A stretch of DNA of 64,000 nt, taken from Bombyx mori (Eukaryota > Arthropoda > Insecta > Lepidoptera > Bombycidae). Numbering within the stretch: the first letter of the stretch is position 1; every line of letters starts with the position of its first letter. Positions 19,576-30,870 of this stretch are shown one piece after another. Under the pieces are notes generated by a model, which made no database searches, was not told where the DNA came from, and saw only the letters and a program-made list of their open reading frames with translations. The DNA lies in the NCBI RefSeq assembly GCF_030269925.1, contig NC_085121.1, positions 4,481,501 through 4,545,500 of the forward strand, read 5' to 3'. The translations under genes were made by a program, and so were the position numbers.

Positions 19576-20134
19576 TTTCTTAGAAACTCGACATAAGGAG
19601 CCGGTTTAAATCTAAAAAACAACTTTGCTTGTTGATTAAACTTCTTTAAAATGTAATTCTTTAAAACTTAATGTAATTGAATAAACTTCTTCTTTCTTTA
19701 AAATTCTCTTTAGATGCCTATCAGAATATCAGTCTATTATTCACTAACATTATAACAAGAGTTTCAATTTAATTAGTCGGTTTTAAATTCCCTAATAATA
19801 CGAATATAGATTAATTTCGTTAAATTACCAAATAATAACCAGAATGAATCGAAAGCCAACCTCGGCCTAATTGAACAATCTCTTCCAATTACCTATTGTA
19901 CCGAACGAAATACTTCCCTTGTTCATTTGAGATCGCTCAAGCAGTGAATTAAAAATATAGATTTACCGTTATATCTTGCTATGAATACCAACATCCTAAA
20001 TCTGAGTTGGTTCTATTTGGATTCATTTACTACCCAATCCTATCCTTACTATCCAAAAAGCAACAAAAAAATCAATTCTTTTTTTTTCATACTTAAAAGA
20101 CCTAATGTGATATTTTTTATTGCTTATATATGTA
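19576..20134. other. AT-rich intergenic DNA
   Basis: No supported feature. The ORF at 19981-20184 is a chance frame overlapping SINE sequence. Confidence 0.4.
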
Positions 20135-20450
20135 TAGACGAGCTCACGGCCCCCCTGGTTTTAAGTAGTTACCGAAGCCCATAGAAGTCAACAACGTAAT
20201 TTTTTTTTTATTGCCTTAGTCGGCAGACGGGCATACGGCCCACCTGATGGTGAGTGGTTACCGTCGCCCATGGACTTCAGCAATGCCAAAATAAATACCG
20301 CTAACCAACTTGAAAAATGAGTTCTAAGGTATTTACAGTACAACGGCTGCCTTATCCTTCAAACCATAACGCATTGCTACTTCACGGCAGATATAGGCAA
20401 GGTTGTGAGACCTACCCATGCGGGCTAACAAAACGTCTTACCATCAATAA
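20135..20450 (-). repeat. Mosaic of Bm1 SINE and a LINE 3' UTR piece
   Basis: Positions 20135-20200 and about 20290-20450 are minus-strand Bm1 ('gagctcacggccc', 'aacggctgcc', 'cacggcagatatagg'). The middle, about 20200-20290, is the 'cggcagacgggcatacggcccacctgatggtgag' type LINE tail also seen at 41127 and 55792. An insertion or template switch joined them. Confidence 0.65.
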
Positions 20451-21213
20451 TTTGTAAATCTCGTTAAAATCTTATTTGCCGCTAATCACCTTGAAACATG
20501 AGGTCAAAATCTCGATTAAAATTAGAACCATATTATATACTATGCACTGCTGCTCTTCAAACTGGAAGGCTTAGCAGTTTCGCTACAAAAATTGTTTCGA
20601 GCTAATCTTTTTGCCATGTATCATCCGCTACGCTGTGTCTATTAAGCACTAAGATACGTCCAATTTCACACCACGCTTCTTCTAACACATATTATTTTAT
20701 TAATTATCCGCACTGTCTGCTTATTGGAAGCCCGAATAGGTTAGTACTATAATCCTGCCAATTTCTGCCGCGAAGTCACTTGTATAATAATAGAAACACC
20801 ATGCTCTAATGGATAATTACTACCATTACGAATGAGTAGCTCCAGGAAGCTTCCGATGACTGCGAGCTGTATTTTACGAGCGTGGAAAATCCTCTAACGC
20901 CATATTTAAGTTACTGCTCAAACTATGCCCTAACTAGATTAGTCTACAGCTGGACTAAGTTAAATGAGATAAACTGCAATCAGTGAGTCAATTTTGCAGC
21001 CGCGAGACGCAACTCTGAATTACATTTCGTTCGTTTTAGCCCGCGTTTTACAGTTTTTTTTTATTACTTAAAATTTTATTTCATTATATTAGGATGGTAT
21101 AATATTTTTAATATATGCTGTGTAATATCTAAAAAATATTGAATAAAACACAAAAGTTAGAAAGTATTTCTAGCTGTGTCACTCACACCTGTATCATTAA
21201 ATAGTTAATAAGG
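20451..21213. other. AT-rich intergenic DNA
   Basis: Nothing recognised. Confidence 0.4.
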
Positions 21214-21287
21214 TCTCAAGTATAGTTACAACGGCTCCCCCACCCTTCAAACCGAAACGCATTACTCCTTCACGGCAGAAATACATA
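21214..21287 (-). repeat. Bm1 SINE fragment
   Basis: Contains the minus-strand Bm1 core 'ggtctcaagtatagttacaacggct' region through 'cacggcagaaata'. Both ends are missing. Confidence 0.8.
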
Positions 21288-21555
21288 TATAGAATTCAAT
21301 TATGTATAAATTAAAACAAATAATGTTACATATTCATATTTTGAATAAAGAGATCTATGTAGATTTTTACTCCGATGCTCATTCAGCATATCACACTGAA
21401 AATGTTTTTCGAAACTCCGAAATTCGGTAGATTGCAATCTCCTGCATTCAGTGGTCCATTCACCACCGTCTCTATACCTTTTACTCGCAACTAGGAATGT
21501 TAGTTTGTGAAATTCCATCGCCGGCGTCCTAATTAAAAACCGATCGATATGAACT

Positions 21556-21568
21556 TGGAAGTTAACAC

Positions 21569-21633
<65 letters not shown>

Positions 21634-21669
21634 CGGGCCGGGGGCCGAACCTCCTGGAAGTTAACACTA
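21556..21669 (-). mobile_element. Tiny retroposed insert: 21-nt body, 63-nt A tail, 15-bp target duplication
   Basis: The 15-mer 'tggaagttaacacta' occurs at 21556-21570 and 21655-21669. Between the copies lie 63 T residues (21571-21633) and only 21 other bases (21634-21654). Read on the minus strand this is a GC-rich 3' end followed by poly-A. It is the expected product of LINE target-primed reverse transcription aborted almost at once. Confidence 0.93.
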
Positions 21670-21752
21670 GAGCTATCCCGAATCAGACATCATTGCCTAT
21701 TTATTTTACAACCTAAACTTCTCGTACCTCTTTTTTCAAAACGGACATTTTG

Positions 21753-22125
21753 GAACAAAGTTCCTTATGGGACGATGCGGAGGGGTACCCTAACCGGGAA
21801 AAAACGTCCGTAACGTAAGATTTTTATTAGTAATGCACACAGTGTACGACTTAACTTTGTAATAACGTACAAATTAGTAATACACACAGTGTACGACTTA
21901 GCTTTTTAATAACGTACAAAAGATAACATATTTTTTTATCATTCATTAACCACGATCTCAGAGCGTTCGTTTGCGCAAACAACCGTGAATGAAGTGTACC
22001 ACAATAAGCTCGCACGTTGCCAAATGACCGTGGATTGTTGCGAAATCTCCAGTTTTATTTTCTTTATACCTCGAATAGAACTTATAACTAATATTTTTAT
22101 AATAAGGAACTTCGTTCCTATCCGG
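21753..22125. repeat. Element bounded by inverted 'ggaac-aagttcctt' motifs
   Basis: 'ggaacaaagttccttat' (from 21753) and 'aaggaacttcgttcctat' (to about 22125) are inverted copies about 370 bp apart. They may bound a non-autonomous element, but no target duplication was resolved. Confidence 0.4.
21826..21919. repeat. 47-bp tandem duplication
   Basis: Units 21826-21872 and 21873-21919 differ at about three positions and share 'cacacagtgtacgactta' and 'aataacgtacaa'. Confidence 0.85.
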
Positions 22126-22145
22126 TGTCCCACGACACCACACAT

Positions 22146-23016
22146 TTTTTGCTAAATACACAATATGTTGACGGAGAAATGAATTGTTACCACTTCATCT
22201 CGGTGACTGTTGTGAAACCTGCTTAAAGCTAAGCTCAAATGGTTTTTTGGAATTGATCTGCAAACTTTCTCACCATTCTTCTATCATTGAGCTATAAATG
22301 GAGCCCATACAAATCACAAAGGGAATACCGCCGATCCCTTTGAGACACGAGATCAAAGCCTCAACAGCTTTCGAAAAACAGCCACTCTCTTCTTCATACT
22401 AGAAGGTGCTACAGAAACGGTGATGGTACTTAGCATATTAGTATAGTCGTTATAGTATGCTAATAAATGTTACCAATAGTATTTACATAAAATAAGGTAA
22501 AATGTACCTCGCCTTACTAATCGTAATAGCGATAACAAATTAACAAACTTTCAACCGAAACACATAAAATAAGCGTGAGCACCTAAAACACGAACAGTCG
22601 AAAAAAATATAATACCTATTTTAGACCAAAAAACTACTACCGAAGTTTGAATTACCACTAAAATGCGAACTAAAGCATTATTCTATGAAATGCTGCAGAC
22701 AGACCAATCGTTGGCAATAAATGGCTTTCTCGTCCGATATTTACCAGAAGCCGGTCTCGGACAATCTAATCTTCTTGCAAATTGTAATTCGCTTACGGAC
22801 GTCGCAACGAGTACACTAGCATCCGTGTATTTCGTACTTACAAAGCTTAAGCTTCATATAAGTCGCATAGAGTAGCAACGAGTACATCCCTGAAGCGCTC
22901 GAAGCCGGAAACGGGGTGGAAATGCGGGATCGAGAACCGGGAGTACGTATATACAATGCATAACAATAGATCACACATAAATACCCATAAACTTCTTAAC
23001 ATTGGAAGCCCGAATT
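22146..23016. other. AT-rich intergenic DNA
   Basis: A 70-codon ORF at 22663-22875 has mixed composition and no recognised motif. I cannot tell it from a chance frame. Confidence 0.4.
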
Positions 23017-23263
23017 ACTGGTGGTAGGACCTCTTGTGAGTCCGCGCGGGTGGGTACCACCCTGCCTATTTCTGCCGTGAAGCAGTAATGCGTTTCGGTT
23101 TGAAGGGTGGAGCAGCCGTTGTAACTATACTTGAGACCTTAGAACTTGTATCTCAAGGTGGGTGGCGCATTTACGTTGTGAATGTCTAGGGGCTCCAGTA
23201 ACCACTTAACACCAGGTGGGCTGTGAGCTCGTCCACCCATCTAAGCAATAAAAAAAAAAAAAA
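23017..23263 (+). repeat. Bm1 SINE, 3' part
   Basis: 'actggtggtaggacctc' through 'ctaagcaataaa' and an A run; one base inserted in 'atacttgagacc'. The tRNA-like head is absent. Confidence 0.92.
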
Positions 23264-23540
23264 TGCATGATTTAAATAAAAACTTTCTCGAAATTTTCTC
23301 GAAGCCCCCATGATGGCAACAAAAAACTACAAAGTATATTATTATGTAAAAAAAATATCCTCATCTCGTATTAAGAACATAATTATCGGAGTTACGGCCC
23401 CAGTCAAACTCTTCAAACCAGGAGATACGGTGGAACCGACCTCACATAAATACGAAAATGTATTATTGTGGCGGCTTTGATTTTAATTACACAATGTGTA
23501 ACTCTGTCGTGAAATTTGCTCAACACGCGTACAGTAAATA

Positions 23541-23740
23541 TTAACTTACAGTAGCTTGGTACAAAAATCGAAATAAATGTAACTATTAGAAAGATCAAAA
23601 CATTAAGAAAACGATTATATAAATTGCAAATTAAATATTTACTTACAGTAACGTGGAATGAAAACCGAAATAAATGTAATTAGTAGAAATATCAAAACAT
23701 CAAGAAAACGATTAGATGATCAAATAAAATGCAAATTTCT
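23541..23740. repeat. Diverged tandem duplication, about 97 bp
   Basis: 'cttacagtagcttgg' (from 23545) and 'cttacagtaacgtgg' (from 23642) open two copies sharing 'cgaaataaatgtaa' and 'aagaaaacgatta'. The copies are clearly diverged, so the event is older than the 71-bp duplication at 4173. Confidence 0.7.
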
Positions 23741-24602
23741 AAGTTTCATGAATACACCGGTTTCTTCCACAGTCGAAAGCGACTGTGATTGGAATAGGAA
23801 GCATCGCAACAGGTGACTTGGTATTGCCAAGCACGCGTCAAACTCGATTTGCAAGACATACATTAATCTTAATGCACGAATTCTTAGGCTCCACAAACAT
23901 TCAAACTAAGCAATGTATTATAAAGCGCGCTGTAGTATCGTTATTTTGAAATCACTAAGCCTCTCTTGTAATGAAAATCGTTAATGAACTAACGAACATA
24001 ACATTTATTACATAATTAAAACAAGATTTAACGTTTTCTATAGCTTGTAATTAAATTTGCGTTTTGTTTTTATGATATAAATATATTATTTAAGAGTTAA
24101 AACTATACTAAAATACATATTTCATTCGTGCTAAGACATAATTGATGTTCTAGCAGTATTTTACAAATTCTGTCCTGTAAATGAACATTTGATATGCTTG
24201 TTGAACTTTTTCTTTTAATTTATTGCCTTTCTGACTTAGCTTTATCGCGTCTGGGCTACAAGCGTTTTATTACACTCATATAAATAGTTGTAAAAAGAAG
24301 ATTAATTCGTTTTGTTACGCTACAAACGCGGTGGAGAATTGTTATGTCAGTTTTCAAGGCCGCTAAAGTTCTAAATTCGGAACTTTTGAATTTATATTCA
24401 CAACTTTTGCGCCTTGTTGTTTTATGAAAGAAATATCATAAAGCAGAAACGTCTTAAGCCTGGTAAGTAAAGATGATTGAGTTCATGAAGTCTGAATTCT
24501 ACGATACTACAATCTTGGGTACATTTTTGGTTCAATTACAAGTCATTTAAAATAAAATAAAAAGATAAATTATAATTTTAAAAGAAAGGCCGAGAAGTTA
24601 TC
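23741..24602. other. AT-rich intergenic DNA
   Basis: Nothing recognised. Confidence 0.4.
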
Positions 24603-24815
24603 GCCGTTGCCAAACCAATATTTCCCACATTGCATATAAACATGCAAAAAGAATCTGTAAAATTTCATCTGAAACAAATTTGAATAATATTATTATAATG
24701 CCAGTCATATAACAATTTATTTATACGAAAATTTGCTTAGTAAATTATTCGTAACAGTCAAAACTGTCGGAATGTCCAAAAAATTGATATAGCAGATATT
24801 GGTTTGACAACGGTG
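24603..24815. mobile_element. Possible MITE with ~20-bp inverted ends
   Basis: 'gccgttgccaaaccaatatt' at the left and the reverse complement of 'gatattggtttgacaacggt' at the right agree at about 17 of 20 positions. The 213-bp interior is AT-rich and non-coding. 'gttat' lies on both sides as a possible target duplication. Confidence 0.5.
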
Positions 24816-25247
24816 TTATTATGTGATTTTCTGGCCCCAAAAAAAAAAACTCTGTCGGTCCATTGTTTTGTCGCTAAATAAAATAAATTCAAACTGTCAA
24901 ACCTTAAAATATGAATGACAAGATTAATAATAAGATAAAATGTTTGTAATTATTGACGACAGTGTTCAAAGTTACTGAGACTTTGACTTCATATGTGAGT
25001 AATGTAACGTAAGGTAACGTAAAATATGTTAGTAATATTTACGTTGTGATGTCTAATGGATTCCCGTAGCCGCTTACCGCCAGACGAACCAAAAGCTCGT
25101 TTGTCCATTTACGCTTTACTTTTCATGTAACTTTGCATTTGACATCGGCTAAAATTGTTTCGCTTAAAAAAAAAAGGAAAAAAATTTAATAGTATAGTAT
25201 GTACTTAAATATGAATTAAGGCTGTTAATAAAGGCTTCTGTATCTTT
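24816..25247. other. AT-rich intergenic DNA
   Basis: Nothing recognised. Confidence 0.4.
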
Positions 25248-25735
25248 ATCTTTTCATGTTTTTTTTTTCTTTTATTTTTTTGGTCAGGAGGAAATCGCCG
25301 GACTTCCGCCCTCCGCTGGGGATGGAGGGCGGGGCATGTCAGAGTCGAACTGACTAAAACCTCCTGTCGCTCAACAACCAACGTCCAAACCTCGCATGAG
25401 ACAGAACTCATGAAGAGACAGAGGGGGGAAAGTGAAGCGTTTAGTGCGGATCTCTCCCATCACCATCGGGTCGCCGGACCGGCGGTCGTCGGCGCCACGA
25501 CCACCAGCCCTCTCGGTCGGCAGGCTATCCGAAGCCCGCCTAGATGGCGCCGGTTAAAGTGAGCTATCCTACGGAATACCCCGCTGGACCAGAACTAGCG
25601 TAGGTCGAGGATAGCCGGCCTTCCATCACCCGGATGCTCTTGCGTAAAACGCATGCAGAGCAGCTTGCACGTCGTCTTCTTAGGCCCCCCTCGCCGGTCC
25701 CCAGACCGACATGTGAGGGGGACATCTTTTCATGT
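25248..25735 (-). mobile_element. GC-rich LINE 3' end retroposed with 12-bp target duplication
   Basis: The 12-mer 'atcttttcatgt' occurs at 25248-25259 and 25724-25735. The 464-bp insert between is strongly GC-rich, unlike its surroundings, and on the minus strand ends in an A-rich tail. No long ORF remains, so it is probably a LINE 3' UTR or a retroposed RNA of unknown family. Confidence 0.85.
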
Positions 25736-26007
25736 AACTTATAAACTTTACTATACTGTTGTAATGTACGGATATGTTATAAGTGTTGTTACTAACTATA
25801 TCTATGTAGTAAGTCGATTACTATAGCGGCAAGTGAAGTGCCACGTACGACAACGTGCGAATGTTGGAAGACTAAAGTGAATTACACCTAACTCGTGAAC
25901 TATAATACGATGCGACACCGCGTTCAACGACATAGGGTTCAAACTTCTTCAGGTAAAAATATATTTTAAAATACATTGCTCTAATTTTTAAATATTTTTA
26001 TAGACGG

Positions 26008-26195
26008 AGTGTAACGACCTTGCGGCACACCGTGTGCTAATTGGTTACCGGGACTCATAGACATTAACAACGTAAATACCATCACCTGTCTGAATGTTGT
26101 TGTTCGGAACTTGTATATATGAGAGCTTATATTGAAAATGTCGTAAGCGAGATTCAGGCCCCCATCAAATATCTTGTGATTTACGTTGGCTAACC
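26008..26195 (-). repeat. Highly diverged Bm1-like fragment
   Basis: 'ggttaccgggactcatagacattaacaacgtaaatacc' follows the order of minus-strand Bm1, with many substitutions. The rest is only weakly alignable by eye. Confidence 0.5.
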
Positions 26196-26321
26196 GCCAC
26201 ATTTGATTCAAATTTTAATCTTTTTAGACTTATCGAAGAGGCAGCCCTGGGTTCATCCGTTATTGCATTACATTAGTAAGTCCTGTGCATAGAATACATT
26301 CAGCCCAGTTTTGACTATGTC

Positions 26322-26403
26322 TATTGTCTTGTAGGGAGACAACTATACGGCCTACCTGATGATAAGTGCTTACTGTCGCTCATGGATGTCGCCAATGCTC
26401 TTT
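26322..26403 (-). repeat. LINE 3' UTR fragment
   Basis: 'acggcctacctgatgataagtgcttac...catggatgtcgccaatgc' is a diverged copy of the LINE tail seen at 41127 and 55792. It abuts the Bm1 copy that follows. Confidence 0.6.
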
Positions 26404-26406
26404 TGC

Positions 26407-26648
26407 TTTTTATTGCTTGGATGGGTGAGCGAGCTCACAGCCCATTTAGTGTTAAGTGGTTACTGGAGCCCATTGACATCTGCAACGTAAACGCCGCCAC
26501 CCACTCTGAGATATGAGTTGTAAGGTCTCAGTATAGTTACAACGGCTGCCCCGCCCTTCAAACTGAGACGCATTATTGCTTCACGGCAGAAATAGGTGGG
26601 GTGGTGGTACCTACCCGTGCGGACTCACAAGAGGTCCTACCACCAGTT
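26407..26648 (-). repeat. Bm1 SINE, 3' part
   Basis: Starts with T-rich sequence and 'attgcttggatgggtg', runs through the full core and ends 'cctaccaccagt'. No tRNA-like head. Confidence 0.92.
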
Positions 26649-26699
26649 AGCTCGGGGCACAGATAAGCAAATTCAAATAAGAGATGGCTTGTTTTTATT

Positions 26700-26875
26700 G
26701 CGCTAAATGAATGGAAGATTAGGTCATAGAGTTTCCGGAAGAGCTATTGCACGGTGAACCGATGACATAGTCAGGACAGCGGATCGGTCGTGGCTAAGAA
26801 CAGTGCGAGATCGAACATTAAGGCATAAAAAGGGAGGCCTATGCCCAGCAGTGGGTATCAAAAGGCTGAAAAAAT
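26700..26875 (+). pseudogene. RTE-type LINE 3' end remnant
   Basis: The terminal phrase 'gggaggcctatgcccagcagtggg' followed by 'aggctgaaaa' is a 3' end I recognise from many lepidopteran RTE-like LINE copies. The preceding coding sequence is too decayed to translate. Confidence 0.65.
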
Positions 26876-27932
26876 AAATATGAGAAGGTCATGAAAATCA
26901 GAAAATGCATGTCGCCAAACATGAGGACGAAATGTCAATTATTATTGTGCCACTTAGAATTACGCTTTACATTTTTTCGTTTTTGCGGGTTTCGTTTCAC
27001 TACTCCTTAAAGTATATTTTCAGAAGCTTTTCAGCAAACCAGATGCTCAGCCAATCAACTGTAATATTGGAAATTTTTGCTCAATAATAGAGAAATTGCA
27101 TCAGAACTTACCAGCGGCTGTTAATATATTCAATCACCTACGCAACGAGCCCCAGAAGTCCTCGAATTACAATAACCGAACCCTAAAAGAATAGTTAATC
27201 TCTTCACGCAGAGACTACGAAACAGAGGCAGTCCTAATGATCATTCATTACACAGGTAAGTGCATGCTTTGTGCAGAGTGCTTTATAATCTACGAGGCAT
27301 TATCCACGATAATTGCACTCGCTACTGGCGGCAGACAGGAGCCATGTTGGCTATTGAAACATTATAGGCCGCATAAATCCCATGCGGCGAGAAACTGGAA
27401 TTAGTCGCTACAATGTATGGCATCTGTTCTGAGAATTTGTAAATTTTATCACCCAATTTGGTCTATTTTACGGTGTTAAGACAAAGTTATTTGATAATGA
27501 TTAAATTCTTCAATATAACCTTATGGATGAACGCCTTCTAAGCTTCAACACAGTATAAATTTATAGTATTTGCGCTCATGATGTCGCGCTCTTTGAGATC
27601 CAACGAAAGCGTGGGAATTTCAAAAATGGATCGCCCAAACAATAATTTTAAAATTGGAAATTTAAAATTGGAAATCCAATTATCCCGTTCAACGTACAAC
27701 AGTGCTGTTGCGTATTCGTATTTATAACAAACAATATTCTTAATTCAATAAATCTAACATACGTAAATACATGACATTGTGAAGTGCTCCTGTTCGCTTC
27801 TTGAAAACCAGTGAGGATCGTGTGGTTCCGCTGGACAAAACGAGAACACAAGGCGAGTCACGAGTCGAATAAAAATGTATAGTCTAGAGGTCTCGATCGC
27901 AAGAAAAGGGTACGAAAAGTCCCAACAAATAA
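26876..27932. other. AT-rich intergenic DNA
   Basis: Nothing recognised; the short ORFs at 26905-27087 and 27648-27851 carry no motif. Confidence 0.4.
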
Positions 27933-27934
27933 TA

Positions 27935-28323
27935 GGTTGGGGAAAAAGTATTTTCGCATTATAGTATGTATGAACTTGTCATCAAATCTCTTTGGCTATA
28001 GTATCTGGCTGGTTTTGGTATCATTAAAAGTTTAAATTGTAAAGAAGATAATTCCAAATTCAAATTAGGAAAATGTGTGATTTTTATTTATTTTTCTTAC
28101 TGTCAAGATGAGTGAATGTAATTAAGAAATTCGATACATTGTCGCGGTATTTTGATCAGAAGCCCCAAAATTTCTATAGCAATGGGATCATGTCCCTACA
28201 TACAAGATGGCAAAAAGTTATCGAACAAAATGGTACCTACATACTTTAGTTAAATGTAAATAAACTATATTAAAAAATGTTGTGAATTTTCTTAAAAAAT
28301 GCGAAGAAACTTTTTTCCCAACC
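27935..28323 (+). mobile_element. Internally deleted mariner-family element with 23-bp inverted repeats
   Basis: Ends 'ggttggggaaaaagtattttcgc' and, inverted, 'ggttgggaaaaaagtttcttcgc' match at 20 of 23 positions. TA dinucleotides flank both ends (27933-27934, 28324-28325), the Tc1/mariner target duplication. At 389 bp it is far shorter than an autonomous ~1.3-kb mariner. It cannot move without a transposase supplied elsewhere. Confidence 0.93.
28169..28249 (+). pseudogene. C-terminal scrap of mariner transposase
   Basis: 26 codons plus TAG read NFYSNGIMSLHTRWQ then KVIEQNGTYIL, the typical end of mariner-family transposases (…RWQKVIEQNG…). The catalytic domain is deleted. Confidence 0.8.
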
Positions 28324-28700
28324 TATTATGTGTACGTGTGTTCTCAATTCGAATCTTAATACTTTATGGACAATCGTTTTTGTAACTTATACTAAAATTT
28401 CCGCAAAACCGTATCTTAAAACTGAAGTTTTCGCTGTCGATTCCACTTCCAAAGTTATATTGGGGCCGTTTGATCGTGACAGCATAGATTGGAGTGTAGT
28501 CGTGGCCTAAAGAAAAAGAGGCCTGGTGTACTCGTATCAAGCCATTCGTCTCAGTGGTCGCAGACCATATGCGACTCTTCGACTCCTTAGCTACTTCTGC
28601 CAAATGTTTAGTTCAGACACGGAAAATTACTTATTAACTTGCCTTGTAAGAAACCAGTAAACATTTTTAAATAAATGTTTAAAAAAAAATGGCTCTTTTT

Positions 28701-28901
28701 ACTGGTGGTAGGACCTCTTGCGAGTCCGCACGGGTAGGTCCCATCACCCCGCGAATTTCTACCCTGAAGCAGCAATGCGTTTCGGTTTGAAGTGTGAGGT
28801 AGCCGTTGTAACTATACTGAGATCTTAGAACTTATATCTCAAGGTGGGTGGCGCACTTGTAGATGTATATGGGCTCTAGTGACCACTTAAAACCAGGGGG
28901 G
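28701..28901 (+). repeat. Bm1 SINE, truncated at both ends
   Basis: From 'actggtggtaggacctc' to 'aaaccagggg'; the final segment and A tail are missing and several substitutions are present. Confidence 0.88.
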
Positions 28902-29105
28902 CAATTGTGTGTCATCTATATTTGACTCTTTTAGTTGACAAGGCTGCATATGCAAGGATTGGTATATGTTGATGTTCGTATCCCACAGGCAGGCACTATA
29001 TTATGAATATGAACTTATATGAATATATATGAACTTAACGCATATGAGAATAAAATCACATTTGATAAAAAAAAAACAAGAAAGCATTTTAATCTGCGTG
29101 ATTAG

Positions 29106-29355
29106 GTACTGGTGATATCTACCCTGTATTATAAGTCCGCGCGGGTAGGTACTACTGCCCCTATTTGTGAGGGCGGCCATGCGTCACGGCTTGAAGAACA
29201 GTTCACCCGTTATATATACAATTGAAACTTAAGCCTTACCTCTGAAAGTGGGAGATGGCATTTATGATGGTAGTTTTGTTTATGGACTAAGTTTAACACT
29301 TAATACCTGGCGAGTGCTTGTTCATTGACCTGAGCGATAAGCTATAAAAAAAATA
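29106..29355 (+). repeat. Diverged Bm1 SINE
   Basis: Order is preserved ('gtactggtgat', 'aagtccgcgcgggtaggtac', 'cacttaatacctgg', 'gcgataagctataaaa') but there are many substitutions and indels, so this is an older insertion. Confidence 0.75.
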
Positions 29356-29481
29356 CAAAACTTTACCACATTCTATGTTTTTATTGAGATATATTGTTTC
29401 TTCGATATTTTATTATAATTAACGCCGTGTCATAGCTCAGCCTTAATCAGTTAACCTATAAATAAATTGATTAATTAGGAA

Positions 29482-29795
29482 TCTATACTAATATTATAAA
29501 GCAGAAGAGTTTGTTTGTTTGAATGCGCTAAACTCAGGAACCACTGGTCCGATTTGAATAATCCTTTCAATGTTAGATAGCCCATTTATTGAGGAAGGCT
29601 GTAAGTTATATAACATTACGGTAAGGCCAATACAAGTGGAGCACCAATAAAGAATGTTTCAAAATAGGGGTTTAAATAGCTCCTTAACATTCTATAATTC
29701 AAAAATATTTTCACTTTCTACGTAAATGAAGTGGGGGTAAAATTTAGCGTTACGCCAAATAACTATTCCGCGCGGACGGAGTCGCGGGCAAAAGC
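29482..29795 (+). mobile_element. Non-autonomous Helitron
   Basis: Begins TCTATACTAATATTATAAAGC after an A, then 'gaagagtttgtttgtttgaa', and ends near 'ggacggagtcgcgggcaaaagctta'. The expected CTAG terminus is mutated or truncated. Same subfamily as 34662-34917. Confidence 0.8.
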
Positions 29796-30569
29796 TTACA
29801 TTTTTTTTTTAATGCAATTTATGATTGGACGAACTAACTCATCGACATCACAAGATGATTGCCGCCACCAACCATGAAACACGAACCAAAAATGCTCTGT
29901 ACTACTTCTCATCACAAATTGGCTGCTTGTATATAATATTAATGCGGAATAACAAACACAAAATATATCCCGTCCGTCCCAGCTAAGTAGCAAACTCTTC
30001 GAAAACGATCCGCGTTCCTTCGATCCCAAAAAAATAAACATTTAACAACAAATAACATTTTAACAATTAAAAACGAAATATTGTATAAACAACAATAAGC
30101 CTATGCTTCAAAACTTCTCAATTTCGTTTCGCAAAAAAGAGATCCTGTAACTGTAATAATTATTATGAATTTACCCAAAAGTTTACACGTAATTATTATG
30201 GAATACCTTTCGCTAGCCTTTCTCCCCAGAAGCCATTATATGGACTGTAAACAGGATCTCGAAACTCCGTAATGAACATAAATTTTCAATCAGTCCAAAA
30301 AGCTATAATAAGCTCCCGACAACTTATTTAAGGAAAAGTTTCATAAAATTTATTAATAAACAGACTCCTACTGAGGGTGTAGCCTTTTGTACTTTTAGTA
30401 CAATTGTCGCGGGTCCAGAAGAAAAATATAATGAATTTCACAGAAGAATTATTCAATCCAACTAACAGTAGTATTGAGGGAGTCAGTTAAAATCGGTTGT
30501 CTGTAAATTCGTTGAACGTGACAACGTCATAAGAAAATACTGATGGAATGGTTTCATTTTTCAACTATC
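29796..30569. other. AT-rich intergenic DNA
   Basis: A plain 81-codon minus ORF at 29796-30041 has no recognised motif. Nothing else was seen. Confidence 0.4.
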
Positions 30570-30870
30570 GCAATTATCGTTGCTATAAATAATTGACACC
30601 ACATTCACTTTTCACTGAACTTCATACTTGACGAAAATATGTAAATGTATTATTGTATAGCAGCTGTCCACGCGGATGCATCGCTCACTCAAGTAGGGGA
30701 GAGACAGATTTCGAACGCTGCCGAACGCGGAGGCCGATTGTGCCTCTTTGTCGCTCGTTGCGCGCTCTCGCTTGCTCTTCAAGCCTTAAATGGAGAATCA
30801 CCTCAGAGCGAAGTAACGCCGCATGAGTCATGTTTTTTCGTGTGTGCAGGCGGCTCCATCGAATTATAAG
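30570..30870 (+). other. GC-rich island, candidate promoter or first exon
   Basis: A 'gctataaata' box near 30580 is followed some 60 bp later by a GC-richer stretch at 30660-30860 containing a 74-codon open frame (30645-30869). The composition contrasts with the flanks. The frame has no known domain, and 'gtgtgcag' near 30845 could equally be a splice acceptor. The call is speculative. Confidence 0.25.
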
